The notes below the pieces were generated by a model that made no database searches, was not told the origin of the DNA, and saw only the letters and a list, made by a program, of their open reading frames with translations. From QHVT01 sp036389275 (GTDB taxonomy: Bacteria > Acidobacteriota > Thermoanaerobaculia > Gp7-AA8), in assembly GCA_036389275.1 (NCBI GenBank), contig DASVQE010000065.1, positions 40,801-104,800 on the forward strand: DNA of 64,000 bases, in the 5' to 3' direction. Shown here in pieces: positions 30,337 to 38,979 of the stretch; positions within the stretch are counted from its first letter, which is position 1; the number at the start of each line of letters is the position of its first letter. The position numbers were made by a program, and so were the translations under genes.

Positions 30337-31311
30337 ATGGCTGAAGTCACCTACCTCGAAGCGATCACCGCCGCCATGCGCGAAGAGATGGCGCGCGACG
30401 AGCGCGTCTTCCTCATCGGCGAAGACGTCGGCGGCTACGGCGGCGCGTTCAAGACCAGCGCGGGCCTCGTCGATCAATTCGGTCCGGAGCGCGTCATCGA
30501 CACGCCCATCTCCGAGGTCGCGATCATCGGCGCGGCATCGGGCGCGGCGCTCATGGGCATGCGGCCGATCGCGGAGATGCAGTTCATCGACTTCATCACC
30601 TGCGGCTACGACATGCTGGTGAACTTCGCGGCGATGAACAGCTACCTGTTCGGCCGCGCCTGCCCGATCGTCGTACGCGGTCCGGCCGGCGGCGGCACGC
30701 ACGGCGGGCCGTACCACTCGCTCAATCCCGAGGCGATGTTCATGAACCGCCCCGGCCTCAAGATCGTGGCGCCCGGCACCGCGTACGACGCCAAGGGTCT
30801 GCTCAAGGCCGCCATCCGCGACGACAATCCGGTGCTCTACATCGAGCACAAGTACCTCTACCGCCGGATCAAGGAGAACCTGCCGGACGACGACTACATC
30901 GTGCCGATCGGCAAGGCCAACATCCGAAAGAAAGGTAAAGACCTAACCATTCTCACCTGGGGCGCGATGATCTACGTGGCCGACGATGCGGCCGCGGAGC
31001 TGGCGAAAGAAAACATCTCCGTCGAAGTCATCGACCTCCGCTCGATTCTGCCGTTCGACGAAGAGGCGATCCTCGAGTCGGTGGCGAAGACGAACCGCGT
31101 GATCATCCTCCACGAGGCGCCGCTCACCGGCGGCGCCGGGGCCGAGTTCGCGGCGCGCATCGCCGAGAAAGCGTTCGACTATCTCGACGCGCCGATCAAG
31201 CGCGTGGCCGCGCTCGACGTCCCCACACCCTACTCGCCGCCGTTGGAAGCGGCGGCGCTTCCTGATAAAACGCGCGTCGTGCAGGCGGCGCGAGAACTGC
31301 TTGCGTACTGA
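30337..31311 (+). CDS. 2-oxo-acid dehydrogenase E1 beta subunit
   Basis: 324 residues of the transketolase-like E1 beta family. Recognisable segments are VFLIGEDVGGYGGAFKTS, RVIDTPISEVAIIGAASGAA, GGGTHGGPYHS and the C-terminal domain (VEVIDLRSILPFDEEAI, RVIILHEAPLTGGAGAE). It completes the E1 heterotetramer with the upstream gene. It is separated from E1 alpha by 64 nt, mostly heptamer repeat. Confidence 0.93.
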   Translation: MAEVTYLEAITAAMREEMARDERVFLIGEDVGGYGGAFKTSAGLVDQFGPERVIDTPISEVAIIGAASGAALMGMRPIAEMQFIDFITCGYDMLVNFAAMNSYLFGRACPIVVRGPAGGGTHGGPYHSLNPEAMFMNRPGLKIVAPGTAYDAKGLLKAAIRDDNPVLYIEHKYLYRRIKENLPDDDYIVPIGKANIRKKGKDLTILTWGAMIYVADDAAAELAKENISVEVIDLRSILPFDEEAILESVAKTNRVIILHEAPLTGGAGAEFAARIAEKAFDYLDAPIKRVAALDVPTPYSPPLEAAALPDKTRVVQAARELLAY

Positions 31312-31331
31312 AGAACCGGAGCAAAACATTC

Positions 31332-32762
31332 ATGGCACATGACGTCGTAATGCCGCAGATGGGCGAGTCGATCGCCGAGGGAACGATCTCGAAGTGGCTC
31401 AAACAGGTCGGCGACAAAGTCGATCGCGACGAGCCGCTGCTGGAGATCTCCACCGACAAGGTCGACGCCGAGATTCCGTCGCCCGCCGCCGGCGTGCTCA
31501 CCGAGATCCTGGCGAAGGAAGGCGACACCGTCCCGGTGAACGCCGTGGTCGCGCGCATCGGCGCCGAGGGTGAAGCCGCGCAGCCAGCCGCAGCACAGCC
31601 GGCCGCAGCACAGCCGGCTGACGCGAAGCCTGCCGAACAACAGGCCGCCAACCAGGCGACAGCGCAGGAAGTCCGTCAGGACGCGCCCGCGGCCGCGGCG
31701 CCGCCGGCAGTCGACGCGCAGATCAACGACGCCTTCCCGACCGCGGTCAACTCGCAGATCACCGATGAGACCGCGCCGGAGAGCGACTCCACCGTCACCT
31801 CGCTCGACGAGCGGCGCCGCACCAAGTCCTCGCCGCTGGTGCGCAAGATCGCCGCAGAGAACAACGTCGACATCTCGCAGATCCCCGGCACGGGCGTCTC
31901 CGGCCGCGTCACCAAGAACGACATCCTCGATTTTCTGCAGCAGCCGAAGCCGGCCGCGCAGGCCGCGCCGCAACAACAGCAACAGCAGCAGCGCGCGCCG
32001 CAGCCGGCCGCCGCGCCGCAGGAAGCGCGCGCGCCGCGTCCGCAGCCGCAGTTCGCCGAGGGTGAGAGCGTGCGGCTCGAGCCGCTCTCGGTCATGCGCA
32101 AGCGGATCGCGCAGCACATGATCCAGTCGAAGCAGACCTCGGCGCACGTGACCACCGTCTTCGAGGTCGACTTCACCGCCGTCGACAAACTCCGCCGCGC
32201 GCACAAGGACGCCTACGCCGAGCGCGGCGTGAAGCTCACCTACCTGCCGTTCATCGTGCAGGCCGTGATCGCCGGTCTGCGCGAGTTCCCGATCCTCAAT
32301 GCCTCGATGGACGAGCACAACGTCGTCTATCACCGCGAGTACAACCTCGGCATCGCCGTCGCGCTTGAATGGGGCCTGATCGTGCCGGTGCTCAAGCACG
32401 CCGACGAGTTGAACATCCTCGGCATCGCCCGCTCCGTCAACGACCTCGGCGACCGCGCGCGCGCCAAGAAGCTCAGCCCCGACGACGTGCAGGGCGGTAC
32501 GTTCACCATCACCAACCCCGGCATCTTCGGCAGCCTCTTCGGCACGCCGATCATCAACCAGCCGCAGGTGGCCATCCTCGGCGTCGGCGGCGTGAAGAAG
32601 CGCCCGGTCGTCGTCGAGACGAAAGACGGCGACTTCATCGCCATCCGCTCGATGTGCTACCTCGCCCTCACCTTCGACCACCGCCTCATCGACGGCGCCG
32701 TCGCCGATCAGTTCATGGCCCTGGTGAAATCGACCATCGAGGCGGGACAGTTCACCATGTAG
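31332..32762 (+). CDS. Dihydrolipoamide acyltransferase (E2)
   Basis: 476 residues. The single N-terminal lipoyl domain has the target lysine at about residue 43 (EISTDKVDAE). An Ala/Gln/Pro-rich linker follows, then an E1/E3-binding domain (SPLVRKIAAENNVDISQIPG) and a second Gln-rich linker. The catalytic acyltransferase core ends with LTFDHRLIDGA, whose His is catalytic. It forms the core of the complex and accepts the acyl group from E1. It is lipoylated presumably by the LipB/LipA pair encoded 4-5 kb downstream. The substrate (pyruvate or branched-chain oxo acids) is not certain. Confidence 0.93.
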   Translation: MAHDVVMPQMGESIAEGTISKWLKQVGDKVDRDEPLLEISTDKVDAEIPSPAAGVLTEILAKEGDTVPVNAVVARIGAEGEAAQPAAAQPAAAQPADAKPAEQQAANQATAQEVRQDAPAAAAPPAVDAQINDAFPTAVNSQITDETAPESDSTVTSLDERRRTKSSPLVRKIAAENNVDISQIPGTGVSGRVTKNDILDFLQQPKPAAQAAPQQQQQQQRAPQPAAAPQEARAPRPQPQFAEGESVRLEPLSVMRKRIAQHMIQSKQTSAHVTTVFEVDFTAVDKLRRAHKDAYAERGVKLTYLPFIVQAVIAGLREFPILNASMDEHNVVYHREYNLGIAVALEWGLIVPVLKHADELNILGIARSVNDLGDRARAKKLSPDDVQGGTFTITNPGIFGSLFGTPIINQPQVAILGVGGVKKRPVVVETKDGDFIAIRSMCYLALTFDHRLIDGAVADQFMALVKSTIEAGQFTM

Positions 32763-34556
32763 GTGAACTGGTCCCGTCTCTCCGTCGTTCCGGCACTCCT
32801 TCTCTCCGTCCTTCCATCGTTCGGGCAGGACGTCTTCGTCCCGCCCGTGCCCATCGGCATCCTCCGCGACGGCAAGCGTCACGTGCCGAAGGAGCCGATC
32901 CCGTTTCCGGCGGAGACCGAGACGTGGATCCGCGTCCGCTCGCCGCACTTTGACATCCTCTCGAGCGCCACCGAGTCGAAGACGCGGGCCATGGCCGAAA
33001 ACCTGGAGACGCTCGCGGCGGCGCTCACCGGCGTCAGCGCGCGATTCCAGAAGCCGCGCACGGCCACGACCATCTTCGTCTTCGCCGATCGCAAAGAGAG
33101 CCAGCCGTACTTTGACCTGCTGATCGGCGTCGAGAAGACGGGCGCAACGGGCGTCTTCGTGCGCCACAGCAGCGGTGGGACGATGTTCGTCGACGCGTCG
33201 CGCAAACGGGTGGAACGGACGGCCATGCACGAGCTCGTGCACGCGCTGCTGCGGCAGAGCGACGTGGTGCCGCCGCTCTGGATCGAGGAAGGTCTGGCCG
33301 AGTATTTCAGCGCGACGGAGACGCGCAAGGACGTGCTCGTGGCCGGCCAGCCGATCGCCGCGCACGAAGAGCTTCTCATGCGCTCGCCGCCGCGCACACT
33401 CGAGACGCTCTTCGGCATCACCACCGAGTCGGCGGCCGCGGCGTCGCCGCACTTTTACGCGCAAAGCTGGGCGGCCGTATCATGGCTCATGCGCTTGGGC
33501 CAGAGCGCGTTCTATCCGTTCCTGCAATCGCTGGAGCATGGAGCGACCGTCGAGCAGGCGCTGCGGATGCACTACGGAAAATCGCTCGACGAGCTTTTGC
33601 ATGGCGTGCAAAAGCTCGGGCGGCACGTGGTGAAGATTCCGCGCGCGGCGCCGGCGGCCGCGGCGATCGAGGCGAAGCCGCTCGAGCGCGCCGCGCTGCT
33701 CTACGAGCTGGGGCGCTTTCTCGGACACGTCGAAGGCGCGGAGAAAGAATCGGAGCGGCATCTGCGCGGCGCGATTGCCGTCGACGCGAACTACGCGCGC
33801 GCCTGGGCCGCGCTCGGCGATTACGAGCGCGCCGTCGCCGCCGATCCGAACGACGCGCAGATCGTCCTCGACTACGCGGAGTCGCTGCTCAAGACCGCCA
33901 TCGGCCCGTTCGCCGGCGTCTTCGAGCCGGAGCCAGGCGACGCCGCGGCCTTCCGCAAGGCCCGCACCCTCGGCGAGCGCGCGCTGGCCCTCGGCGGCGA
34001 CGAGGCGCGCGCGCAGGCCGTAGTCGGCACGAGCTGGCTCGTCGAAGAGGACGTCCGCCCCGGCATCGCCGCGCTGGAACGGGCGCGCGCGCTCGCGCCG
34101 TCACGGATGGACGTCGCCCTGCATCTCTATGACATGTACCTCCGCGTGAACGACCGCGCGCGCGCCGACGCGCTCTTCGCCGCCACATTCGCGCGGCCGC
34201 GCGACACGCAGACCGCCTTCGCCGCGCGCACGCTCCTGCTGCGTGTCGAGACCCAGCGCGCGAACGAGCTCGCGCGCGCGGGCAAGCTCGACGAGGCGGC
34301 GGCCGTGGTGAAGGCGCTCGCCGCCGCGACCGACGACGTCGCCGCGCGCCGCGAGCTCGAACAGCAGGCCGCGCAGCTCGTCACCACCGCCGCCGTCAAC
34401 CGCCACATCGCCATGTACAACGAGGCCATCGTGTCGTTCAACGCCGGCCGCAAACGGGAAGCGCTGAAGATCCTCGACGAGCTGCTCGCGGTCGCCACCG
34501 ACCCGCAAGTGGTACGCGATGCGCAGCGCCTCCGCCGGGAGGTACGGGGAAAATGA
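32763..34556 (+). CDS. Secreted gluzincin-like peptidase with TPR region, copy A
   Basis: 597 residues starting at GTG directly after the E2 stop. Signal peptide LSVVPALLLSVLPSFG. The peptidase-MA-like domain has AMHELVHALLRQ (HExxH, zinc ligands and catalytic Glu) and PLWIEEGLAEYFSA (third ligand Glu). From about residue 300, TPR-like helices follow (ARAWAALGDYERAVAADPND and more), ending with AGRKREALKILDELLAV. The substrate is unknown; it likely acts in the periplasm or envelope. The downstream gene is a paralogue overlapping by 4 nt. Confidence 0.82.
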   Translation: MNWSRLSVVPALLLSVLPSFGQDVFVPPVPIGILRDGKRHVPKEPIPFPAETETWIRVRSPHFDILSSATESKTRAMAENLETLAAALTGVSARFQKPRTATTIFVFADRKESQPYFDLLIGVEKTGATGVFVRHSSGGTMFVDASRKRVERTAMHELVHALLRQSDVVPPLWIEEGLAEYFSATETRKDVLVAGQPIAAHEELLMRSPPRTLETLFGITTESAAAASPHFYAQSWAAVSWLMRLGQSAFYPFLQSLEHGATVEQALRMHYGKSLDELLHGVQKLGRHVVKIPRAAPAAAAIEAKPLERAALLYELGRFLGHVEGAEKESERHLRGAIAVDANYARAWAALGDYERAVAADPNDAQIVLDYAESLLKTAIGPFAGVFEPEPGDAAAFRKARTLGERALALGGDEARAQAVVGTSWLVEEDVRPGIAALERARALAPSRMDVALHLYDMYLRVNDRARADALFAATFARPRDTQTAFAARTLLLRVETQRANELARAGKLDEAAAVVKALAAATDDVAARRELEQQAAQLVTTAAVNRHIAMYNEAIVSFNAGRKREALKILDELLAVATDPQVVRDAQRLRREVRGK

Positions 34557-36094
34557 AACGCACCGCCGTCGCCGTCTCGTTGTCGCTTCTGGTCGCTACG
34601 GTAGCTGCCGCGCAACGAGCCGGAACCGGCGGCGGCGCGGTGGGCCGCGTCGAACGTCCGGCCGGCGGCTTCCGCCCGCCCGGCATCTTCCTCAAGCCGG
34701 AGCGCGTGGCGCTGCGGCCGTACGTCCCGACGCAGATCCCGTTTCCGCCGCCGGCGAAGCAGTGGGTGCGCATCGAGACGCCGCACTTCGTCCTGCTCAG
34801 CAGCGCCGGCGAGCGCCGCACGCGCGGCATCGCCGTCGATCTCGAGCGGCTGGCCTCGACGCTGACGCGCACCAGCCCCGATTTCACGTTCGCCTCGCGC
34901 CGCACCACGCTTTTTCTGTTCGAGAACCGCAGCGTCGTGCAGCCGTACTTTGACGCGCTGCGCGGCGCACGCGTCGACGCCTCGGGTCTCAGCGTGCGAC
35001 GCACCGACGGCGGCACGACCATCGTCATCGACGCCGGCGAGCGCGGCGGCGACATCCTCACGCCGCGCCACGAGCTCGTGCACGATCTGCTGCGCCGCGG
35101 CCAGACCACTCTGCCGATCTGGCTCGACGAAGGCGTGGCCGAGTACTTCAGCAACGCCGGCCAGACCATCCGCGAGCATGTCTCCCGGCTGCGCGGCCAG
35201 CTCCCGATCGCGCTGCCGCAACTCTTCGCTCTCACCTCGAACGATCCGGCCGCCGCGTCGTTCGATTTCTACGCGGAGAGCTGGGCGGCGGTGGCGGCGC
35301 TGGCGCGGCGTGATCCGGCCGCGTTTTACGCGCTGCTGAGCGACATCACCGACGGACGTGATGCCATCGCGGCGATCCGGCAGCACTTCGGGATGTCGCC
35401 GCGCGAGCTGATGAACGCGATGCACAAGGCCGCCGCGCCGGCCGCGCCGCTGCCGTTCGACACGACCACATTCGAGCCGACGTCGCAGAGTCTCAGCCGC
35501 GAGGAGCTGCTCTTCGCCCTCGGCGAGTTGCTCGGCCAGGTGCCGGCGCGCGCCGGCGAAGCGGAGCGGCACTTCAAGGCCGCGCTGGAGCTCGCGCCGG
35601 GCAACGGCGAGCTGGAGCTCCGCTACGCCGAATGGCTCCTCGCGCACGGCAACGCCGCCGCCGCGCGCGAGCACGCCGCGAAAGCGCTCGCGCTCGACGC
35701 CGCGAACGAGAGCCGCACCGACGCCATCACCGGCCTCGCCTACCTGGCCGAGCGCGATCACGATGCTGCGCTGCCGCACCTGCGCCGCGCCTACGACGCC
35801 GCACCCGACCGCGCCGACCTCGCCTTCGCGCTCTTCACCATCGCCATCGACCGCGGCGACCGCACCGAGGCTGACGCGCTCTTCACGAAGCTCGTCGAGA
35901 CGCCGAAGGCCACCGACGCGCGCAAGGTGCTCATGCACACCGACATCGCACGCGCCGACGCGCTCGCACGCGAAGGCAAGCTCGCCGAGGCGGCGCGCAT
36001 CGTCCGCGAGCTCGCCACGAAAATGCCGGAACACGCGCGCACGGAGCTCGAGCGGCAGGCAGCCGCGCTGGAAACGGCGGCGGCGCGTCCGTAA
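34553..36094 (+). CDS. Secreted gluzincin-like peptidase with TPR region, copy B
   Basis: A 513-residue paralogue of the preceding gene. Signal peptide AVAVSLSLLVATVAAAQ. The sequence QIPFPPPAKQWVRIETPHFV parallels the same stretch in copy A. The zinc motif is PRHELVHDLLRR with PIWLDEGVAEYFSNA supplying the third ligand. The TPR part follows (AEWLLAHGNAAAAREHAAK). The tandem arrangement with ATGA overlap shows a local duplication with divergence. It probably acts in the same envelope process. Confidence 0.82.
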   Translation: MKRTAVAVSLSLLVATVAAAQRAGTGGGAVGRVERPAGGFRPPGIFLKPERVALRPYVPTQIPFPPPAKQWVRIETPHFVLLSSAGERRTRGIAVDLERLASTLTRTSPDFTFASRRTTLFLFENRSVVQPYFDALRGARVDASGLSVRRTDGGTTIVIDAGERGGDILTPRHELVHDLLRRGQTTLPIWLDEGVAEYFSNAGQTIREHVSRLRGQLPIALPQLFALTSNDPAAASFDFYAESWAAVAALARRDPAAFYALLSDITDGRDAIAAIRQHFGMSPRELMNAMHKAAAPAAPLPFDTTTFEPTSQSLSREELLFALGELLGQVPARAGEAERHFKAALELAPGNGELELRYAEWLLAHGNAAAAREHAAKALALDAANESRTDAITGLAYLAERDHDAALPHLRRAYDAAPDRADLAFALFTIAIDRGDRTEADALFTKLVETPKATDARKVLMHTDIARADALAREGKLAEAARIVRELATKMPEHARTELERQAAALETAAARP

Positions 36095-36103
36095 ACCGCC
36101 TCT

Positions 36104-36204
36104 GTCATCCCGAGCGTGAGCGAGGGACCTGGGGCTCGGGTGGCGGCACGACGCACGCGCAACGCGCGCCGCCCGCCCAGGTCCCTCGCTCCGCTCGGGA
36201 TGAC
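36104..36204. repeat. Inverted repeat, GTCATCCCGAGC type
   Basis: The left arm GTCATCCCGAGCGTGAGCGA and following GGGACCTGG pair with the right arm CCAGGTCCCTCGCTCCGCTC and following GGGATGAC. Only one base is unpaired, with an interior of about 45 nt rich in GC. It fills the gap between the peptidase gene and the lipB fusion gene. This type of dispersed hairpin is familiar from high-GC soil bacteria. Confidence 0.85.
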
Positions 36205-36232
36205 ATTGGCGCGGCCGTGCGTTGTGCGCGGC

Positions 36233-37306
36233 ATGCGGACCTGTGATCTGCACCGGCTGCACGTCGTCACGTACGAGAACGGTCTGCGGCTGCAGGAGAA
36301 GCTGGTCGAGCTGCGGCAGCGGGAGGAGATCGGCGATCAACTGCTGCTGCTCGAGCATCCGCCGGTGATCACGCTCGGACGCGGCGGCGACCGCTCCAAC
36401 CTGCTCGCCTCACCCGAGGTGCTCTCGGCGCATGGCGTGCGCTTCTTCGAGACCACGCGCGGCGGCGACATCACCTACCACGGTCCCGGCCAGATCGTCG
36501 GCTATCCGATCCTGCACCTCGGAGAAGGCAATCGGGATGTCCGGAAGTACGTCCACAGCCTCGAGGAAGTGCTGATCCGCACCGTCGCCGACTACGGCAT
36601 CACCGCGAACCGCATCGAAGGAAAGCGCGGCATCTGGGTCGGCTCGAACAAGATCGCCGCGATCGGCGTGCGCATCGCCCGCTGGGTCACCTCGCACGGC
36701 TGGGCGCTGAACGTCAGCACGAACCTCGAGCACTTCCGCTTCATCACGCCGTGCGGCATCCACGGCATGGGCGTGACGTCGATCGAGCGCGAGACCGGCC
36801 GGCGCGCGCCGCTCGAGGAAGTGCGGGCCGCGCTCGCGCGCCACTTCGCCGAAGTCTTCGAGCGCGAGCTCGTGCCGCGCGACGAGAATTTGCGTCTGGT
36901 GAAAGTCCTCGTGCGCGACGGCGACCGCGTCCTGCTGCTGCACCGCAAACCGGAGCGCGGCCATTTCTGGCAGCCGATCACCGGGTCGATCGAGCCGGGC
37001 GAGGCGCCGCTCGCCGCCGCGCGCCGCGAGCTGATCGAAGAGACCGGCCACGCCGCCGAGCCGCGCGAGCTCGCGCTGGTGCAGTCGTTCATGATCGAGT
37101 CGCAGTACCTGCAGTCGCGCGGCTACGTGCCGCCGATCATCGCCAGCGAGATCAACTTCGCGGCCACGCTCGACTCGCGCCTGCCCATCCGGCTCGACGC
37201 GAGCGAGCACGACGACCATGGCTGGTTTACGTTCGCCGAGGCGTATGAAAGGATCCGCTGGACCGACGACCGCGAGGCGTTGGAACGGCTGCAGGCAACG
37301 GCATGA
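36233..37306 (+). CDS. lipB: Octanoyltransferase LipB fused to a NUDIX hydrolase domain
   Basis: 357 residues. The N-terminal 215 are LipB: LLLLEHPPVITLGRG, TTRGGDITYHGPGQIVGYPI, GSNKIAAIGVRI with the catalytic Lys, and FITPCGIHGMGVTSI with the catalytic Cys. From about residue 220 a complete NUDIX domain follows (LVKVLVRDGDRVLLLHRKPE), with the Nudix box spread over GSIEPGEAPLAAARRELIEE and TGHA. LipB moves octanoate from acyl carrier protein to E2 and GcvH. The added domain would hydrolyse a nucleoside diphosphate derivative; its role is unknown. The ATG at 36233 is chosen; the longer frame lies in the inverted repeat. lipA overlaps the end by 4 nt. Confidence 0.92.
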   Translation: MRTCDLHRLHVVTYENGLRLQEKLVELRQREEIGDQLLLLEHPPVITLGRGGDRSNLLASPEVLSAHGVRFFETTRGGDITYHGPGQIVGYPILHLGEGNRDVRKYVHSLEEVLIRTVADYGITANRIEGKRGIWVGSNKIAAIGVRIARWVTSHGWALNVSTNLEHFRFITPCGIHGMGVTSIERETGRRAPLEEVRAALARHFAEVFERELVPRDENLRLVKVLVRDGDRVLLLHRKPERGHFWQPITGSIEPGEAPLAAARRELIEETGHAAEPRELALVQSFMIESQYLQSRGYVPPIIASEINFAATLDSRLPIRLDASEHDDHGWFTFAEAYERIRWTDDREALERLQATA

Positions 37307-38163
37307 CTCCCATCAACAAACGCGCAGGACTCCGTCCCGACTGGCTGAAAGTGCGCGTGCCGGGCGACCTGCAGCAGCTTCCGGTCTCGAAGCTGATCAA
37401 CGACCTCGGACTCAACACCGTCTGCCAGGAAGCGCGCTGCCCGAACATCTTCGAGTGCTGGGCCGCCGGCACCGCCACCTTCATGGTCCTCGGCGAGATC
37501 TGCACGCGCCGCTGCACCTTCTGCGCGGTTGGCCGCGGCGCGCAGCTCGCCGCCGACTCCGATGAGCCGCGTCGCGTCGCCGAGGCCGTCGAGAAGATGC
37601 GCGTGAAACACGCCGTCATCACCATGGTCAATCGCGACGACATGCCGGACGGCGGCGCGGAGCACGTCGCGCGCACCGTGCTCGCGGTGCGCGAGCGCAC
37701 CGGCGCCGCTGTCGAAGTGCTGATCTCCGACCTCGACGGCAATCGCGACGCGCTGCGCACCGTGCTCGCCTCGAAACCGGAAGTCCTCGCGCACAACATC
37801 GAGACCATCCCGCGGCTCTATCCGCAAGTGCGGCCCGTCGCGAAATACGCGCGCTCGCTCGACATCCTTCGCTGGGCCGCCGACGAAGGCGCGCTCACGA
37901 AGTCGAGCGTCATGCTCGGCCTCGGCGAGAGTGAAGAGGAAGTGCTCGACGTCGCCCGCGACCTGCGCCAAGCCGGCGTCGGCATCTTCACCATGGGGCA
38001 GTACCTCGCGCCGAGCGAGAAGAACCATCCCGTACGCCGCTACTACACGCCGGCCGAATTCGAGGCGCTGGGAACGCGCGCGCGCGCCCTCGGGTTTCAG
38101 CACGTCGAAAGCGCGCCGCTCGTGCGCAGCTCGTATATGGCGCATCGTGCGGTGCATGGATAG
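37303..38163 (+). CDS. lipA: Lipoyl synthase
   Basis: A 286-residue radical-SAM enzyme. The auxiliary 4Fe-4S cluster motif is in CQEARCPNIFECW and the radical-SAM motif is CTRRCTFCAVGRG. SSVMLGLGESEEEV and MGQYLAPSEKNHPVRRYY are typical. The conserved C-terminal Arg-Ser-Ser is present (VRSSYMAHR). It inserts two sulfurs into octanoyl groups placed by LipB. It overlaps the lipB fusion by 4 nt, so both steps are encoded in one unit. Confidence 0.97.
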   Translation: MTPINKRAGLRPDWLKVRVPGDLQQLPVSKLINDLGLNTVCQEARCPNIFECWAAGTATFMVLGEICTRRCTFCAVGRGAQLAADSDEPRRVAEAVEKMRVKHAVITMVNRDDMPDGGAEHVARTVLAVRERTGAAVEVLISDLDGNRDALRTVLASKPEVLAHNIETIPRLYPQVRPVAKYARSLDILRWAADEGALTKSSVMLGLGESEEEVLDVARDLRQAGVGIFTMGQYLAPSEKNHPVRRYYTPAEFEALGTRARALGFQHVESAPLVRSSYMAHRAVHG

Positions 38164-38166
38164 AAT
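38161..38166 (+). promoter_or_regulatory. TANNNT hexamer 12 nt before the ferredoxin gene
   Basis: TAGAAT overlaps the lipA stop codon, with 12 nt to the ferredoxin ATG and no Shine-Dalgarno. It could give a separate near-leaderless start inside the operon. Confidence 0.35.
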
Positions 38167-38178
38167 CGCAGCCGTCCC

Positions 38179-38457
38179 ATGCCGCGCGTGACATTCGCTG
38201 ACGAAGGGAAATCGGGCGAATTTCCCGCGGGCCGGACGCTCCTGTCCATCGCCAACGAGCTGGGCGTGCGCGTCAGCAGCGTCTGCGGCGGCGACGGTGC
38301 GTGCGGGACTTGCAGAATCGAAGTGGTCGAAGCGTGGGACGCGCTCACGCCGCCCACGCCCGACGAGACGTACAAGGAGCTCGAGCCGCCCTACCGGCTG
38401 AGCTGCCAGTCGAAACTCACCGGCGACGTCGTCGTGAAAGTAGCGAAGATCGAGTAA
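38179..38457 (+). CDS. 2Fe-2S ferredoxin
   Basis: 92 residues of the plant/adrenodoxin-type ferredoxin fold. Cluster ligands are in VCGGDGACGTCRIEV (three Cys) and LSCQSKL (fourth). It is a small soluble electron carrier. It starts 15 nt after lipA and is followed by ferritin-like and IscA-like genes, so a role in feeding electrons to, or repairing, lipoyl synthase or other Fe-S proteins is plausible but inferred. Confidence 0.92.
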   Translation: MPRVTFADEGKSGEFPAGRTLLSIANELGVRVSSVCGGDGACGTCRIEVVEAWDALTPPTPDETYKELEPPYRLSCQSKLTGDVVVKVAKIE

Positions 38458-38469
38458 CGAGGAGTACGC

Positions 38470-38979
38470 ATGACCGCAGTCGAGACAGTCACCACCGGCC
38501 TCACGCCGCAGCAGCTCGCGCTGATGTACCAGTACACCGTCGAGGCCTACAAGTCGTTCGAGAAGCTCGCCGAGAGCCTGCCGAATCCGCTCACGGCGAT
38601 GATGTTCAAACAGTTCGCCGCCGACGAGCGCGGCGCGCGCGACCTGATCGAGATGAAGATCGCCTCCGGTACCGGCGGCCGCGTGCGCGTCACCCTCGGC
38701 GGCGACATGATCTTCCAGGAGATCATCGAGGGCGAGCTCTCCTTCCGCGAGGCGGCGGAGTTCCTGATCGCGCGCGAGCGCACCATGCAGCGCAAGCTGC
38801 GCGAGTTCATCAACGCCGCCATTCCGGCCGACCGCAATCTGCTCGTCTATCTCGACACCGAAAAGCGCGCGCACGCCGTTGAGCTCGAGCGCGAGCTCGA
38901 ACTGATCAAGACCGACGCCGACTGGTGGAAGCGCGAAGACGCCGAGTCGCGCATCGTCCACGGACCGATCGACGCATGA
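38470..38979 (+). CDS. Ferritin-like (rubrerythrin-type) four-helix protein
   Basis: 169 residues, four long helices. MYQYTVEAYKSFEKLAESLP, FKQFAADERGARDLIEMKIA, GELSFREAAEFLIARERTMQ and TEKRAHAVELERELELI have the spacing of ferritin-like proteins, with Glu and one His in helix 4. The second ExxH is missing (DERGARDLIE), so the di-iron site may be incomplete. A GAGGAG Shine-Dalgarno precedes the ATG. Its place among lipA, ferredoxin and IscA-like genes suggests iron handling; the activity is unproven. Confidence 0.6.
   Translation: MTAVETVTTGLTPQQLALMYQYTVEAYKSFEKLAESLPNPLTAMMFKQFAADERGARDLIEMKIASGTGGRVRVTLGGDMIFQEIIEGELSFREAAEFLIARERTMQRKLREFINAAIPADRNLLVYLDTEKRAHAVELERELELIKTDADWWKREDAESRIVHGPIDA

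Noticed and set aside
31230..33464. A 744-residue frame antisense to E2 and the first gluzincin gene
   Set aside because: Composition-driven shadow; both sense genes have clear catalytic motifs.
36116..36232. N-terminal extension of the lipB fusion
   Set aside because: The sequence is the right part of an inverted repeat; LipB homology starts at ATG 36233.
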